Source of the DNA: Nitrospirillum amazonense
Lineage (GTDB): Bacteria; Pseudomonadota; Alphaproteobacteria; Azospirillales; Azospirillaceae
Direction of reading: 5' to 3'
Length of the DNA: 64,000 nucleotides
Assembly (NCBI RefSeq): GCF_007828035.1
Contig: NZ_VITV01000011.1
Span: 1 to 64,000, forward strand
The notes under the pieces were generated by a model. That model saw nothing but the letters and a program-made list of their open reading frames with translations. It was not told the DNA's origin and did not search any database. Position numbers and translations under genes: made by a program. This document shows positions 61,975 to 64,000 of the stretch, in pieces; position 1 is the stretch's first letter, and each line of letters begins with the position of its first letter.

Positions 61975-64000
61975 ATGCGCTTTAAGTCCTTACAAACCAA
62001 GATCAGTTTACTTTCCGCGCTGTGCGTCTTGGGGGCAACGGGCGCCCTGGTTGGCTATGGACTGGTCGCGTCCAGCAACACCAAGGCCTTCGTTGGCGAG
62101 CAAGTCGGGGAGCTGACCGATAGCAAGACGCGGGAGGGCCTGCAAACCCTGGCCTCCACCCAAGCCGGCATCATCCGCTCCACGCTTGACGGGGCGTTCG
62201 ACAGCGCCCGTGACATGGCCCGCGCGTTCGAGGTGCTGGCCGACGCCCAGGACAAGGTCGGCACCGCGCCGGCCCTGCGGCGCGCGCAGTTCAACGCCGT
62301 CCTGCTGAATGTCCTGAAGGCCAACCCCCGGTTCAACGGGACCTACAGCGCCTGGGAACCCGACGCCCTGGACGGCCAGGACACCGCTTTCAAGGACAAG
62401 CATGACGTGGGTTCCGATGCCACGGGACGTTTCCTGCCCTATTGGACGCGCGACGCTTCAGGCCACATCGCCATCCAGCCGCTGGTGGAATACGACAGCC
62501 ACGCGCTGCATCCCAATGGCGTCATGAAGGGCGGATGGTATATAGGGCCGCAGGGCGGCGGCGGCGAAAGCATCCTGGACCCCCTGCCCTATATCGTACA
62601 GGGCAAGAGCGTGTATCTGGCCACCATGTCGGTGCCGATCATGATCGACGGCAAGTTCCGCGGCGTCGCCGGTGCCGACTTCGACCTGGCGTTCGTGCAG
62701 CAACTGGCCGAACAAGTGAAGGCCTCTGTCTTCGGTGGCAAGGCGTCGGTCACCATCATCAGCCACATGGGCCTGATCGTCGCGTCCAGCGAGCATCCCG
62801 ACGCCATCGGCAGTTCCTTCGAGCGTTTCGACCACAACTGGCAGGCCGATCTGGCGGTGATCCAGGCCGGCAAGCAGCAGGTGACGATGGACGCGGCGTC
62901 CAACTCCATCAAGGCGTTCGCCCCCATCACCCTGGGCCGGACCAAGACGCCCTGGTCCGTGCTGGTGGACGTGCCGCGGGCGGTGGCGATGGCGGAGGCG
63001 ACGGCCCTGGACAGCGCGCTGCAGCAGCGCGGCAACCGCGACACGGCGCTGCAACTGGTCGTGGCCTTGGCCATCGCCGCCGGCGCCGTCGGCGGCATGT
63101 GGTTCGTCGCCCGCGGCATCGCCCGCCCCATCCGCGCCAGCGCCCACTTCGCCGAGGATGTGGCCGCCGGCCGGGCGGACAAGGATCTGGTGGTCGATCA
63201 GCTGGATGAGACCGGAACCCTGGCGCAGGCCCTGAACAAGATGGCGGCCGACCTGAAACGCGCCGAGCAGGAACGGGGCGCCATGCAGGCCGCCGCCGAG
63301 GCGGAGCGGCGCGAAACCTTGAGGCGGATGGCAGGCGAGCTGGAGGCCAGCGTCAAGGCGGTGGTGGCCAGCCTGAGCGGTGCTGCCCACCAGATGGGCG
63401 GTGCCGCCACAAGCATGACCGCCACGGCGGACCAGACCAATAGTCAGGCCAATCTGGTGGCTGAAGGCTCGCAGGAGGCCAGCGCCAACGTGCAGACAGT
63501 CGCCGCCGCCACCGAGGAACTGTCGGTCTCGATCAAGGAGATCGCCAGCCAGGTGGCCAAGTCCACGACCATCGCCACGGACGCGGTACGCACGGCGGAC
63601 GCGGCCAACGTCCAGATCATGGGCCTGACCACGGCGGCCGAGAAGATCGGCAACGTGGTGGAGCTGATCTCCTCCATCGCCGGGCAGACCAACCTGCTGG
63701 CACTGAACGCCACCATCGAGGCGGCGCGGGCGGGTGATGCCGGCAAGGGCTTCGCCGTCGTGGCGTCGGAAGTGAAAAGCCTGGCCAACCAGACGGCCAA
63801 GGCGACCGACGAGATCGCCCAGCAAATCGCCAACATGCAGCAGGTGGCGCGGGAATCCGCGACCACCATCCAAGGCGTGGGCCGGGTGATCGAGGAAATG
63901 CGCAGCATCACCACAGGCATCGCCTCGGCGGTGGAGGAGCAGAACGCGGCCACGGCCGAAATCGCCCGCAACGTTCAACAGGCGGCCAGCGGAACGCAGG
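61975..64000 (+). CDS. Methyl-accepting chemotaxis protein, 3'-truncated by window edge
   Basis: The frame from ATG 61975 (AGGAG 6 nt before) is open for 675 codons to the edge. It has an N-terminal membrane helix ([20 protein letters not shown]), a periplasmic dCache-like sensor (residues about 35-350, with the Tyr/Trp-Asp pattern [35 protein letters not shown] and [10 protein letters not shown]), a second membrane helix ([19 protein letters not shown]), HAMP, and the cytoplasmic signalling hairpin with [20 protein letters not shown]. dCache domains of this type usually sense amino acids or organic acids. The very C-terminus lies outside the window. Confidence 0.93.
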   Translation, partial: MRFKSLQTKISLLSALCVLGATGALVGYGLVASSNTKAFVGEQVGELTDSKTREGLQTLASTQAGIIRSTLDGAFDSARDMARAFEVLADAQDKVGTAPALRRAQFNAVLLNVLKANPRFNGTYSAWEPDALDGQDTAFKDKHDVGSDATGRFLPYWTRDASGHIAIQPLVEYDSHALHPNGVMKGGWYIGPQGGGGESILDPLPYIVQGKSVYLATMSVPIMIDGKFRGVAGADFDLAFVQQLAEQVKASVFGGKASVTIISHMGLIVASSEHPDAIGSSFERFDHNWQADLAVIQAGKQQVTMDAASNSIKAFAPITLGRTKTPWSVLVDVPRAVAMAEATALDSALQQRGNRDTALQLVVALAIAAGAVGGMWFVARGIARPIRASAHFAEDVAAGRADKDLVVDQLDETGTLAQALNKMAADLKRAEQERGAMQAAAEAERRETLRRMAGELEASVKAVVASLSGAAHQMGGAATSMTATADQTNSQANLVAEGSQEASANVQTVAAATEELSVSIKEIASQVAKSTTIATDAVRTADAANVQIMGLTTAAEKIGNVVELISSIAGQTNLLALNATIEAARAGDAGKGFAVVASEVKSLANQTAKATDEIAQQIANMQQVARESATTIQGVGRVIEEMRSITTGIASAVEEQNAATAEIARNVQQAASGTQ

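Noticed and set aside
62458-63978. 506-codon minus-strand frame inside the chemoreceptor
   Set aside because: Antisense shadow of a clear MCP gene.
1-64000. CRISPR arrays, tRNA or rRNA genes
   Set aside because: No regularly spaced repeats outside the protein-coding beta-helix array and no cloverleaf or rRNA-like sequence was seen by reading; a tRNAscan/Infernal run would settle it.

Overview
The window is a very GC-rich stretch (about two-thirds G+C by eye) of what looks like an alphaproteobacterial chromosome. It carries five TonB-dependent receptors (TBDTs), a host-attachment protein, a Sphingomonas-type non-phosphorylating L-rhamnose pathway, an amylosucrase-based sucrose locus and a DabAB inorganic-carbon pump. 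Together these suggest a plant- or soil-associated member of the Azospirillaceae/Rhodospirillales (Nitrospirillum or Niveispirillum-like). That assignment is inference; there is no rRNA or other marker here. I saw no tRNA, rRNA or CRISPR array.

Layout. 1-4.6 kb: the N-terminal part of a large secreted beta-helix adhesin on the minus strand, running off the left edge, then an IS110-type transposase remnant. 3.7-8.6 kb: a LysR (NhaR-like) gene divergent from dabB-dabA. 8.7-11.5 kb: an EamA exporter, then cbtBA (cobalt transport) behind a well-formed cobalamin riboswitch, and a divergent histidine-phosphatase-like gene with an altered RHG motif. 11.6-12.1 kb: a tandem double-LuxR-HTH regulator broken by a frameshift. 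12.5-24.2 kb: a complete L-rhamnose/rhamnoside module. It has IclR plus L-rhamnose dehydrogenase on minus. On plus it has TBDT, Tat-exported rhamnosidase-like hydrolase, rhamnonate dehydratase, diketo-deoxyrhamnonate hydrolase, KDR dehydrogenase, lactonase and RhaT. A perfect 29-bp inverted-repeat site and a good sigma70 promoter lie in front of it.

24.4-36.4 kb: assorted small transcription units. These are MarR/isochorismatase-like/membrane protein, threonine-aldolase-like, folB, LysR, TetR/SDR with palindromes, catalase, serine hydrolase, an Xre-RES toxin-antitoxin pair with a nested palindromic operator, Nudix and a secreted chorismate mutase. 36.4-46.3 kb: host attachment protein, then a sucrose locus (ROK fructokinase, LacI regulator, Na+/sugar symporter, TBDT, amylosucrase, second ROK fructokinase). 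The two ROK genes are near-identical direct repeats flanking the locus. 46.6-49.8 kb: a TBDT of slightly different composition with its own terminator. 50-55.4 kb: a copper-type cluster (DUF2946-like, TBDT, CopC, and a CopD/cytochrome c/redoxin-like fusion with a His tail). 55.4-61.6 kb: GlcG/HbpS-like protein and amidohydrolase divergent from an extradiol-dioxygenase-like protein, a Rieske ferredoxin-like protein and a TBDT. This looks like an uncharacterised catabolic island. 62-64 kb: a methyl-accepting chemotaxis protein running off the right edge.

The organising theme is scavenging. Each TBDT is placed next to enzymes and a cognate transporter or regulator for one nutrient (rhamnosides, sucrose, copper, an unknown aromatic or cyclic compound).
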